A DNA stretch of 64,000 bases from Cantharellus purpuraceus (Eukaryota; Basidiomycota; Agaricomycetes; Cantharellales; Hydnaceae): contig JALBUN010000006.1 in NCBI GenBank assembly GCA_025174535.1, positions 682,001 through 746,000 on the forward strand, written 5' to 3'. Within the stretch, counting starts at the first letter, position 1; each line of letters opens with the position of its first letter. The notes under the pieces were generated by a model. It ran no database searches, was not told the DNA's origin, and saw nothing but the letters and a program-made list of their open reading frames with translations. Positions 1 to 9,991 of the stretch are shown here, one piece after another. Position numbers and translations under genes: made by a program.

Positions 1-643
1 CGCGGACGAAGTTGTCGTCCAAATCTGATTAGTATTCCCTGGGGTGCACTGGAATGTTTGCACAGGGTTTCCGTTTGTGAGATTACCGTTTGTCAAGTCG
101 AGGCATTGTCCTAAGAAGGCAATGGCGGTCACAAACGGGAATCTAACAACAAAGGACCAAGATAGTCACCCTTTCCAGTGACAGCAATCCTTAAATCCGC
201 CGTGTAGAACCAAGCCTGGGCAGGCAAATCAGCGCAGGTCTGGATCTTCATTGGGATGTTATTGGCGGGAACTAGAACAAGTTTGCCAGTCAAAAATCTG
301 GGAAGAGGCTAGTACGAGTCTCCAGGCTCACCAGGACCAGCGTCCAAGCAGAAATTGGTGCCTGCAAGCTGAACCTTGGTGTTGTTGGCGTTGATCAACC
401 ACTTCTGAGCCCCTGTGCCGTTGCAATCGAAGCTTCACGGTGTACATTGGGTTAACAAGGCGAAGCTATGCGCGACAGGGAAGCCTGAGCAAAAGCTCAC
501 ATTTGCACGGGTGTCCCGTTAGCCAGGATGTCACCCTTGACATCCAAGCACTTTGCATTGTTGCCATTGGGGTTAATCTGAACGCTGGCAGCGACAAGTG
601 CGACAGACGCAAAGAGAGCTCCGAAGAAGACTTTGGCGAACAT
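1..643 (-). CDS. Secreted ricin-B-type (QxW) lectin, 3' end cut by window edge
   Basis: The start codon is at 643 on the minus strand. Four exons can be joined: 643-501, 432-332, 271-170 and 110-1, with introns 500-433, 331-272 and 169-111 that all begin GT and end AG. The joined exons keep one open frame of 152 codons to the window edge, so the C-terminus is missing. Residues 1-19 (MFAKVFFGALFASVALVAA) form a typical signal peptide. The rest shows beta-trefoil features: KCLDVKG, FDCNGTGAQKW, FCLDAG, QTCADLPAQAWFY, GQCLDLTNG and TFQCTPGNTNQIW, i.e. CLD/QxW-type repeats of CBM13/ricin-B lectins. Such proteins bind galactose-type sugars. There is no catalytic A-chain in what is visible, so I call it a lectin only. 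Secretion and sugar binding are inferred from the family. Confidence 0.85.
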
Positions 644-690
644 GGCTAGTGAATGAAAGCTGAGTGACGAAAAGGATGGTGCTTGGAGTG

Positions 691-698
691 AATTTATA
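691..698 (-). promoter_or_regulatory. TATA box of the lectin gene
   Basis: TATAAATT read on the minus strand, about 50 nt upstream of the lectin start codon. The spacing fits a TATA element with a short 5' UTR. Confidence 0.45.
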
Positions 699-2002
699 CA
701 TATTCCGGAAAGCACGGGTCCTGTGTGCCCCCACGAATTTGGAAGGACCCCAGAGGCACTAAGGGTGTGTGAAACATCATCAAATTGAAATACCATTGGC
801 TTTCCGAGAATTCCAGAAACACTCCTTAGCGCTGCCAGCAGTTCACCTGGATCACATTAATGGGAAATGTGAGTCCGCATTCATTTATAGTTACCATTTT
901 CCCTAGATTTTCTCTATGAATAATCATTGAAGAATAACCAATAATGACGCCTCTTGATTCTTGAGTATGAAAGTGGCATCTTTTCACAGGCTCTTGGCAG
1001 AAACTATAGCAAACGAACTCTGGGTGGGCGCGCAAGGCTGTTGCACCTGATCGACTTCGCCTAGTACAAATTTACAGTTGATTCAAGTAAATGGAACAGA
1101 TCGAAGTGGTTCGTCCTCTCGTACGGAGACTCCGCTCGTCGTTCAAGGTGGTTCGAGTAATTTGAGAGTGAGTGTATTTACGGATCTTTCCACTCCGGGG
1201 CATTCAACCAGAGGTGTCGGAGTTGATGACCGGCGTTTAGCCCCACGTCAAAGGTCGACCTAGGTACCTTTCCGGTGGAACTTCAAACAGCCTCGATCAA
1301 TACGCAAGTCCGTAGACTCCTAATAAACGTCAGCCAGACCAGATTTTAGGCATCTTCCCCAGTATTGTTGGCCTTGCAGGTTCAGAGAGTCCCAAGGTTT
1401 GTAACGGTTAGGCTATCGTATACATGGCCAATAGTAATGCGGGCACGTGGGTCTGGACCTTCGTAGTACGTGTTTGCATACACCCTGCCTTAGACGCCAA
1501 ATCTTATTGACCAAGACTGGGGTCGACTAGGAAAGAGCATGCCAGCCAATTGTTTCAGGGCATATGAAGACATACGGAAGACTTCGGACCGCGTAGATAG
1601 TTTGCAAACGTGCCCCATCCCTGAGTGTTGAACATTGATGTCCACGGCGTTGAACAGTGGAGCTAGCCAGGGACTCAGTCCGAGGTCTGACCTCCCTAAG
1701 CAGGACTTGAGGATCGGTCAATGGTCTTACATCTAAGTCGGAACATAGCTGAAACTATTTTTCGACATTTATTGGAACATCCATGCATGCATGCAAGACG
1801 TGACATTTTCTGCAAGGAGTTTCAATATGGAGGGGCAAGGAATTCATTGGCGCTGGTAAGGTATTTGATAGCATCATAGGTACGTGGCAAGCGCAAGATA
1901 CCAGGGACGTTGCGCTTGGCGTCACTCCCAGGACGGCATGTAAGTGTTTTGAGACGAGTGTCGGTAATGCGGCACAACGTCGGGTGGAAGCACATCGGTA
2001 TT
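699..2002. other. Intergenic, no supported gene
   Basis: Only short overlapping open frames on both strands, none with a recognisable motif or consistent splice pattern. The first few hundred bases are presumably the lectin promoter. Confidence 0.5.
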
Positions 2003-2331
2003 GCAACTACCACCGTACTCTCGATTTCAAAATGTATAGATCGGGCACGAAAGTCATCATGATTGGCTGATGAATTGCTTCCACACGAGACCTGGTACTA
2101 TCACCGTGACCCTCGGTTTCGATTTCGAACCCATTTAGCATCTGTCAAATGTACAGATTGGGCACGAAAGTCATGATTGGTTGATGAATTCTTTCCACAG
2201 GAGACCTGGTACTACCACCGTTACTCTCGATTTCGATTTCGAAGCCCGTTTAGCCATCTGTCAGATGTACAGATCGGACACGAAAGTCATCATGATTGGC
2301 TGATGAATCCTTCCACATGAGACCTGGATCG
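2003..2331. repeat. Tandem repeat, period about 116 bp, nearly three units
   Basis: The phrase GGGCACGAAAGTCAT (or its GGACACGAAAGTCAT variant) recurs with starts near 2041, 2158 and 2274. It is followed each time by GATTGG(C/T)TGATGAAT and GAGACCTGG. Units differ by scattered substitutions and small indels (ATC present or absent after AAAGTC), so the array is not recent. No open frame runs through it. Confidence 0.75.
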
Positions 2332-2980
2332 TTTACGTAACAGAGAGAAAGGGCAGAAGTAGGGACACCGAGACACCATGGAAAACAAAGTATTTTCGAT
2401 TCCTCATCACTCAGGTTCTGAGTGAAGAGTTGCAATTTCGTGTGTGTATGCCACCCAGTCGAGCCGTGCAACATTATAGACGGCTGGGGCATGGGTGTGG
2501 CGGAGAAGAGTTACTACCGCAGACTGTCAGCAGTATGGCATCTGGTAGATAAGAGAGTTATGGGTAATCTGGTAGGAGAGGATACATTCCGCTCCTGGAA
2601 CCAGAATTGGTGGGGGCCATCGAGTTTCAATCGACAACACAGGGGTGCCAGTGTACTGACAGAGATCGAAGAGGCGGCGCCTAGTCTCCGCACAGCACAA
2701 GGACATGTACGCGTTAGCAGAAACATATGAACCAATAGTTTGATGGGGCATTGACACGGTACAATGGGCACGAAGGAAACGAGAGACATAATTCAAGCAG
2801 GTAATGAAAGGAAAGTCCAAGCCCGGGGTATGACATACCAGCGCCAGGTTAGGGATCTGTCCGTGAAGCCGGTTGAAGAAGCATACGGAAATGAACGAAA
2901 GCGAGTGTCCCCTGCGCACTGCGACCCGATAAGTCCCTAGACAGAAGTATGATAGGCGAACCAGACCCAATTCCACACAT
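2332..2980. other. Intergenic between tandem repeat and ADH remnant
   Basis: Open frames exist on the minus strand (to about 3015) but do not continue the alcohol dehydrogenase reading frame and contain no motif I recognise. Downstream exons of the remnant may be hidden here, but I could not join any. Confidence 0.35.
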
Positions 2981-3265
2981 TTACAATACCAGAACAAGAA
3001 GACCCATGATGGCACTGCTTTGTGACTCTGACCAGTTACCTTGCGCGGTTAACGTTGCTTCGCTGTCCGTCCAGAGTTTGCTGAGTAGAGGAATGTGTAA
3101 CATATACTCCGCTGCAGCACCATCGGAAATCACACCAGTCATATCCACATTCTCACAATATTTGGGAGCTCCCAGCTTGCAGTCCGGACAGCTACCACAT
3201 GGGTTTTTAACGCTAGACTTCCAACATGGTCTCTGACCTGTGCAAGCTGGTGAACCTGCATCCAC
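2981..3265 (-). pseudogene. Zinc-dependent alcohol dehydrogenase fragment
   Basis: The minus strand encodes NPCGSCPDCKLGAPKYCENV followed by DGAAAEYM. The Cys spacing C-x2-C-x2-C-x7-C is the structural-zinc loop of medium-chain (GroES-like) alcohol dehydrogenases, and DGxxAEYM is the usual continuation. Neither the upstream catalytic-zinc region (GHE) nor the downstream Rossmann fold (GxGGxG) can be found nearby in any frame, so only about 60 residues of a roughly 350-residue enzyme remain. After AEYM the frame runs into sequence unlike the family. I read it as a relic at the edge of the transposon-rich block. A gene with long unusual introns is the alternative. Confidence 0.5.
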
Positions 3266-3349
3266 AACATGGCAAATGGCTGGGTAATGTCACCTTCACA
3301 TTGGAAACCTGTGATCCAATAGTGACGACTACACCTGTGCCCCAGGTAA

Positions 3350-3612
3350 CAGAGTGTAGTATCTACCTCATGTGACTACAAATCTACAGGGTGAGATTGT
3401 CTGTCGATAGTCCTGCCATTATTGCTCTTGTTTAAGTTGCTAGTGTGTACTGCCTTTGCAGAGCATTAGAATCTTGAACTCATGTGAAGCAGTTGCTAGA
3501 CTACTTCACACATTGCTGTTACCCACTTCAGAGTGTCACTGGTTGGATGGTCGGATTCATCCACCTACTTCCTCTAGCCTCTAAGTGCATTCCCTTCTTT
3601 TTGGAATATCTG
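3350..3612 (+). repeat. LTR fragment (copy 0), CpG-depleted
   Basis: Matches the downstream part of the solo LTR (about 5126-5388) with many C-to-T and G-to-A differences at CpG positions. It starts abruptly at GAGTGTAGTATCTACC and is cut off at 3612-3616, where the next LTR copy begins with TGTATGGG. Confidence 0.8.
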
Positions 3613-3616
3613 GACT

Positions 3617-4178
3617 TGTATGGGAACTGAAAAGATCTTGTTTATGGTCCCAAAATTGTATATTTTCACTTCATGGCCTTAAAATATCAGCATATACATG
3701 CTGCTTTCTCTTGATTTAGGGTCATTCAAATATTCTCTATTTTTTTCATATTTTTTCAGGAATTTTCCATGCAGAAATGGTTTCACAAATTTATTGTCCT
3801 GCTGGGCAAAGTTTGGACCCACATGGACCCACAAAACTTCACAGATGTCAGCAGCTTCAAAGTCAGCAGAGTCACCTGATCTACTGACTCATTTTTGACT
3901 CATTTCAATCTCTGATCACCATTGCCAGTAAATGCTCAATATCTTGGCAACCACAGCTCCTCCTGACTCCATTTTTGGTGGAGCTTTCAATTGAAGCTGT
4001 GCCTACCCATAGCTGTTCTGATCAGCCCAGGAAACAGAGTTATTTGAGTAATAGTGACTCATGCTATGACTCTTACCATGACTCATATCTATTAATAGGT
4101 AGAAGGATTAGTCAGCTCCTGTAGATACAGTATAGAAGGAAGCTATTTTGCCTCTGAATAAATAACCATTTTTCTACC
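3617..4178 (+). mobile_element. LTR copy A, interrupted; continues at 5633-5700
   Basis: Begins TGTATGGGAACTG, the 5' terminus shared by all copies. Its U3 holds a short run of three 12-bp TGACTCA-type units (about 4049-4075). The copy runs to ...AACCATTTTTCTACC and is then split by the insertion of copy B. Sequence resumes after B with CTACCCCATCATTTGCAC and ends at 5700 (CTCAGTAAC), where copy C is inserted. Several CpG sites present in B are TpG or CpA here. Confidence 0.75.
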
Positions 4179-4658
4179 TGTATGGGAACTGGTTTTCCCT
4201 TAAAAAGATCTTGTTTAAAGTCCCGAAACTGTACAATTTCGCTTGATGGCCTTAAAATATCAGCATATATCTGCTGCTTTCTCTTGATTCAGGGCCATTC
4301 AAATATTCTCTATTTTTTCATATTTTTTTGGGAATTTTCCATGCAGAAATGAGTCTACAAACTTATTGTTCTGCTGGGCGAAGTTTTGGGACCCACATGG
4401 ACCCACAAACCTTCGCAGATGTCAGCAGCCTCAAAGTCAGCCGGAGTCACCCGGACAACTGACTCATTGTCGATCACATGACTCATTTCAATCTCCGACT
4501 CAATCTGGTCACCACTGCCAGTAAATGCTCAATATCTTCGCAACCACTGCACCTCCTGACTCCATTTTCAGTGGAGAGTTCAATAGAAGCCATGCCTACC
4601 CATAGCTGTGCTAATCAGCCTGGGAAACGAAGTATTGACCGAGTTATTTGAGTAATGG

Positions 4659-4802
4659 TGACTCATGCAATGACTCCTGCCATGACTCATGCTATGACTC
4701 CTTCCATGACTCATACCATGACTCCTGTGATTACTCATACTATGACTCCTGCTCTGAGTCACACTATGACTCCATCCATGACTCATGCCCTGAGTCAGAG
4801 CA
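4659..4802. repeat. Twelve-unit 12-bp array of TGACTCA/TGACTCC motifs in LTR U3
   Basis: Twelve consecutive 12-bp units, each starting TGACTCA, TGACTCC, TTACTCA or TGAGTCA followed by five variable bases (for example TGCAA, TGCCA, TTCCA). TGA(C/G)TCA is the canonical AP-1/Gcn4-type bZIP site, and six units carry it exactly. The array ends about 126 bp upstream of the LTR TATA box. The sibling copy A has only three units at the corresponding place, so the array has expanded. Confidence 0.9.
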
Positions 4803-4928
4803 AATCCAAGCAGCTCATTGGCTAGGAAACTTCCACCCCCTTCTCACATATTCCACTAGCTTCCAGTAGTTTCCATCTATTAATAGGTAGAAGTTTCCAG
4901 TAGTATTAGTCAGCTCCTGTAAATACAA

Positions 4929-4936
4929 TATAAAAG
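4929..4936 (+). promoter_or_regulatory. TATA box of solo LTR promoter
   Basis: TATAAAAG, downstream of the TGACTCA array and upstream of the presumed R region. The position suits the RNA polymerase II start of the retroelement. Confidence 0.55.
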
Positions 4937-5700
4937 GAGCCCATTCTGCCTCTGAAATAAATAACCATTTCTACCCCATCATTTGCACATCAGTGTGACT
5001 AGAGTGACATACAGTGTCATCCTCTATATCTCAGTAACTGTTGATTGTCCAGTTCAAGGGTCGCTTACAGTTGTGTAACTGTATTCGATTGCACTCGAAG
5101 TAGTGATTGTCCTGCTTTGGGCGTGAGTGTAGTATCTACCTCGCGTGACTACGAATCTACAGGGTGAGATTGTCTGTCGATAGTCCTGCCATTAGTGCTC
5201 TTGTTTAAGTTACTAGTGTGTACTGCCTTTGCAGAGCATTAGAATCTTGAACTCGTGTGAAGCAGTTGCTAGACTACTTCACACATCGCTGTTACCCGCT
5301 TCAGAGTGTCACTGGTTGGACGGTCGGATTCATCCACCTACTTCCTCTAGCCTCTAAGTGCATTCCCCTCTTTTTGGAATATCTGGACCCCTAAGCGTCC
5401 GTGAACTCTAGACTCTGGAAGTCTTATTCATTCCCTACTGCTAAGAAACGTATTACCTTCCTGCGTATCGTCTGCATTGACCATTACAACGGATTGTAAC
5501 CAAAGTACAAACGTTAAATTGTTTCTGGAGTTGTGCTGCAGTAGGATTTGATATTCTTCTCAGCTGTTCATTCACGGAATTGTGGTGATTTAGAGTTTGC
5601 CCTAACACCATAATTTTGCGGGTTCCAAAACACTACCCCATCATTTGCACATCAGTGTGACTAGAGTGACATGCAGTGTCATCCTCTATATCTCAGTAAC

Positions 5701-8132
5701 TGTATGGAAACCACCTTTTCCCTATCAAATCCTATTTATGCAGCACCAATGTGCTGCACTTTGCTTTTCCATTCCTAAATATCAGCATATATTTGATGCT
5801 TGTACCTGGAATGGACTTATTCAAATATTCTCTATTTTTCCATATTTTTTCAGGAATATTTCATGCAGAACTCGGCCCAGAATGATTTATTTCTGCTGTG
5901 CTACAGTTGTGGACCCATAGGCACCCACAAACCTTCACACAGCCGGCTCTCCACCTCTGAACCAGGCATTTGGCCTGAATTCAAGCTCAGATGTCTCTGA
6001 TCAATAAATAATCCATAACTTGACAACCACAGCCTCTCAGGGCACTATTTTCTGTGGAGATCATCACCTGACATGTGGCTATCCATGGCTGTCCAAACCA
6101 GTGCAGAAAACAGGGTGGACACCCTTCTTTTTGCCTGATCAGTCCCTAGTTCAGGGATCAAATCAGCTGATGGGTGATCAGATCAGGTGATTGCCTTGGA
6201 ATATCTACCCCTTTCCATAACATTCTAGCTGCTTCCCTCTATTATTAGATAGAACTTTCCAGAACCATTATTCAGCTCCTGATCAGTGTTATTGCAGTGA
6301 TCAGATCCTGTGATTGGCTTGGAATATTCTACCCCTTTCTTCCACCTTCCACAACCTTCCAGTAGTTTCCATCTATTAATAGGTAGAATATTCCAGAAGC
6401 ATTAGTCAGCCCCTGTAAATACAATATATAAGGAGGTCATTCTGCCTCTAACATATTTAACATATCCTACCTATCTTCTGCACACCAGTGTGACTAGAGT
6501 GACATACAGTGTCATCCTCTATATCTCAGTAACTGTTGATTACCAGTTCAAGGATCTTTTACAGTTGTGTAACTGTACTTGATTGCACTCAAAGTAGTGA
6601 TATTCCTGCTTTGGGCGTGAGTGTAGTATCTACCTCGTGTGACTACGAATCTACAGGGTGAGATTGTCTGTCGATAGTCCTGCCATTAGTGCTCTTGTTT
6701 AAGTTACTAGTGTGTACTGCATTTGCAGAGCATTAGAAGCTTGAACTTGTGTGAAGCAGTTGCTAGATTACTTCACACATTGCTGTTACCCGCTTCAGAG
6801 TGCCACTGGTTGGACAGTTGGATTCATCCACCTACTTCCTCTAGCCTCTAAGTGCATTCCCCTCTTTTGGAATATCTGGACCCCTAAGCGTCTGTGAACT
6901 CTAGACTCTGGAAGTCTTATTCATTTCTTGCTGCTAAGAAATGTATTACTTTTCTGCGTATAGTCTGCATTGACCAATACAAAGGATTGTAACCAAAGTA
7001 CAAATGTTAAATTGTTTCTGGACCAGTGGCACTCTGAAGCGGGTAACAGCAATGTGTGAAGTAATCTAGCAACTGCTTCACACAAGTTCAAGCTTCTAAT
7101 GCTCTGCAAATGCAGTACACACTAGTAACTTAAACAAGAGCACTAATGGCAGGACTATCGACAGACAATCTCACCCTGTAGATTCGTAGTCACACGAGGT
7201 AGATACTACACTCACGCCCAAAGCAGGAATATCACTACTTTGAGTGCAATCAAGTACAGTTACACAACTGTAAAAGATCCTTGAACTGGTAATCAACAGT
7301 TACTGAGATATAGAGGATGACACTGTATGTCACTCTAGTCACACTGGTGTGCAGAAGATAGGTAGGATATGTTAAATATGTTAGAGGCAGAATGACCTCC
7401 TTATATATTGTATTTACAGGGGCTGACTAATGCTTCTGGAATATTCTACCTATTAATAGATGGAAACTACTGGAAGGTTGTGGAAGGTGGAAGAAAGGGG
7501 TAGAATATTCCAAGCCAATCACAGGATCTGATCACTGCAATAACACTGATCAGGAGCTGAATAATGGTTCTGGAAAGTTCTATCTAATAATAGAGGGAAG
7601 CAGCTAGAATGTTATGGAAAGGGGTAGAATATTCCAAGGCAATCACCTGATCTGATCACCCATCAGCTGATTTGATCCCTGAACTAGGGACTGATCAGGC
7701 AAAAAGAAGGGTGTCCACCCTGTTTTCTGCACTGGTTTGGACAGCCATGGATAGCCACATGTCAGGTGATGATCTCCACAGAAAATAGTGCCCTGAGAGG
7801 CTGTGGTTGTCAAGTTATGGATTATTTATTGATCAGAGACATCTGAGCTTGAATTCAGGCCAAATGCCTGGTTCAGAGGTGGAGAGCCGGCTGTGTGAAG
7901 GTTTGTGGGTGCCTATGGGTCCACAACTGTAGCACAGCAGAAATAAATCATTCTGGGCTGAGTTCTGCATGAAATATTCCTGAAAAAATATGGAAAAATA
8001 GAGAATATTTGAATAAGTCCATTCCAGGTACAAGCACCAAATATATGCTGATATTTAGGAATGGAAAAGCAAAGTGCAGCACATTGGTGCTGCATAAATA
8101 GGATTTGATAGGGAAAAGGTGGTTCCCATACA
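5701..8132. mobile_element. Two tail-to-tail LTR copies (C and C') forming a 1.1-kb palindrome
   Basis: Copy C reads plus from TGTATGGAAACC at 5701. Copy C' reads minus from TGTATGGGAACC at 8132. Bases 5701-6810 and 8132-7022 are reverse complements of each other with only a few differences; the 201-bp stretch 5800-6000 and its counterpart 8033-7833 are coding-identical. The spacer 6811-7021 is single copy and is simply the next piece of LTR copy C. Both copies lack the 3' part that ends in CCAAAACA. Their U3 differs from copy B: TGATCA-type palindromes (about 6130-6320) replace the TGACTCA array. Transcription through the region would give a long hairpin RNA. Confidence 0.85.
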
Positions 8133-8345
8133 CAACCTCCTTGCCTTTTGTGGCTGCCTTCATCAAGGCCCTCTTCTTTGCAGCCTCCACCCTGACTTGG
8201 GCAACTTCAGCGGCCCTCACACAAGCCACCTCTTCTCTTCTAATACCTTCTTTTTCTCTGCAGCATCAGCCTCCATGATTGACTTGTCCAATTCAGTGCA
8301 TTGCTGGTGAAGTTCGTCCACAGAGGGCATAGCAGATGGTGGTAA
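8133..8345 (-). pseudogene. Lysine/alanine-rich coiled-coil relic next to LTR C'
   Basis: Read on the minus strand, this encodes MPSVDELHQQCTELDKSIME, then after a one-base shift in an A-rich run EEVACVRAAEVAQVRVEAAK and MKAATKGKEVV, directly abutting the 5' end of LTR C'. Heptad-like spacing of A/L/V and charged residues suggests a coiled coil. The one-base shift breaks the frame. It could be a gag-like piece of the element or a host gene into which C' inserted; I do not recognise the family. Confidence 0.4.
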
Positions 8346-8454
8346 GAGGCAAGGAGGGAATGACACACATTTTAATAATTGGCCCAGCCTCATCTTGTGG
8401 GCTCAATCTAGAAGGGAGATACCGTTACATCCTGTAACACCAAGTCCAATCTCT

Positions 8455-9057
8455 AGCCTCCACCTCCATCTCCTTCTACTCCACCTCCATCTCCTTCTAC
8501 TCCACCTCCACCTCCTTCTACTCCACCTCCACCTCCTTCTACTCCACCTCCTTCTACTCCACCTCCATCTCCTTCTACTCCACCTCCATCTCCTTCTACT
8601 CCACCTCCATCTCCTTCTACTCCACCTCCATCTCCTTCTACTCCACCTCCATCTCCTTCTACTTCACCTCCACCTCCTTCTACTCCACCTCCACCTCCTT
8701 CTACTCCACCTCCTTCTACTCCACCTCCTTCTACTCCACCTCCTTCTACTCCACCTCCTTCTACTCCACCTCCACCTCCTTCTACTCCACCTCCTTCTAC
8801 TCCACCTCCTTCTACTCCACCTCCTTCTACTCCACCTCCTTCTACTCCACCTCCTTCTACTCCACCTCCTTCTACTCCACCTCCTTCTACTCCACCTCCT
8901 TCTACTCCACCTCCTTCTACTCCACCTCCTTCTACTCCACCTCCTTCTACTCCACCTCTGTCTCCTTCTACTCCACCTCTGTCCCCTTCTACTCCACCTC
9001 TGTCTCCTTCTACTCCACCTCTGTCTCCACCTCTGTCTCCTTCTACTCCACCTCCGT
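8455..9057. repeat. Tandem 15/21-bp array (pyrimidine-rich strand CTCCACCTCCTTCTA)
   Basis: Units of 15 bp (CTCCACCTCCTTCTA) and 21 bp (with an added CCATCT or CTGTCT step) repeat for about 600 bp. The minus strand is continuously open from an ATG at 9109 (MNDKLKVIGRTIAEFRVDGG, then GGGVE and GGGVEGD units); the plus strand is open as PPPST/PPPSPST in one frame and as L/H repeats in another. A 15/21-bp period keeps all frames open, so openness alone is not evidence of coding. The purine/pyrimidine strand asymmetry is strong. Confidence 0.8.
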
Positions 9058-9433
9058 CAACCCTGAACTCTGCTATTGTTCTCCCTATCACTTTTAGTTT
9101 ATCATTCAATTCTTCACATACTTATATGGGCTACTCTCTGTATGTTACAGTAGTTCATATATCAACTAAGATTTCCCCCATCAACTTCTTGGTTGCTAGC
9201 TTCTTGACAAGTTGAACTCTGGATTCCTAATCCAACTCCATACTCCAAACTCTGAAATATTGAACCGATGATCCAAAGGGGTGCAACACACAAGTTGAAG
9301 CCAAGTCCACTCAATCTGACTCAATAGTTATTGTCCCCACTCTGTCTCCAGTCGAACCAGAACAGTGAAGTCCCCTCCTTCCTCTTGCTAGCATCCAAAC
9401 TCCAGTTACTCCATTGAACCCCCAACCCTTAAC

Positions 9434-9991
9434 ATGTAACTGTATTCAATTGCACTCAAAGTAGTGATTGTCCTGCTTTGGGCATGAGTGTAGTATCTGC
9501 CTTGCATGACTATGAATCTACAGGGTGAGATTGTCTGTCGATAGTCCTGCCATTAGTGCTCTTTGTTTAGGTTGCTAGTATGTACTGCCTTTGCAGAGCA
9601 TTAGAATCTTGAACTCATGTGAAGCAGTTGTAGACTACTTCACACATTGCTGTCACCTGCTTCAGAGTGTCACTGGTTGGATGGTTGGATTCATCCACCT
9701 ACTTCCTCTAGCCTCTAAGTGCATTCCCCTCTTTTTGGAATATCTGGACCCCTAAGCGTCCGTGAACTCTAGACTCTGGAAGTCATATTCATTCTCTACT
9801 GCTAAGAAATGTAACCTTCCTGCGTATCATCTGCATTGACCATTACAATGGACTGTAACCAAAGTACAAACATTAAATTGTTTCTGAAGTTGTGCTGCAG
9901 TAGGATTTGATATTCTTCTCAGCTGTTCATTCATGGAATTGTGGTGATTTAGAGTTTGCCCTAACACCATAATTTTGCAGGTTCCAAAACA
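9434..9991 (+). repeat. LTR 3' fragment (copy D), CpG-depleted
   Basis: Matches the end of solo LTR B from TGTAACTGTATTC to the terminal GGTTCCAAAACA, 5' truncated. Most CpG sites of B are TpG/CpA here (CTGCCTTGCATGACTATG against CTACCTCGCGTGACTACG), so it is an old, probably once-methylated copy. Confidence 0.8.

Larger units (their letters stand above)
4179..5632 (+). mobile_element. Solo LTR (copy B) with 5-bp target duplication CTACC
   Basis: The element starts TGTATGGG and ends GGTTCCAAAACA, i.e. TG...CA termini, 1,454 bp. CTACC lies immediately on both sides (4174-4178 and 5633-5637), the 5-bp target-site duplication expected of an LTR-retrotransposon integrase. It sits inside copy A. 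A TATA box at 4929-4936 separates a U3-like half from an R/U5-like half, followed by AATAAATAACC (4957 onward). There is no coding sequence; an intact parent element must lie elsewhere. Clean ends and retained CpGs make it the youngest plus-strand copy in the nest. An LTR of this length is long but not exceptional. Confidence 0.8.

Noticed and set aside
1..643. Whether the ricin-B-type domain belongs to a ribosome-inactivating toxin
   Set aside because: The visible protein is a signal peptide plus lectin repeats only; no A-chain-like sequence precedes it.
4580..4869. Ser/His-rich and Asp/Ser/Tyr-rich frames on both strands
   Set aside because: Translations of the 12-bp TGACTCA array inside the LTR U3, not genes.
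5645..8229. Identical 66-codon frames at 5800-6000 (plus) and 8033-7833 (minus), and overlapping neighbours
   Set aside because: They are the two arms of the LTR palindrome; LTR U3 is non-coding and the frames lack motifs.
8395..9066. 223-codon plus-strand frame of Leu/His repeats
   Set aside because: Out-of-frame reading of the 15/21-bp tandem array; composition is dictated by the repeat and there is no unique flanking protein sequence.
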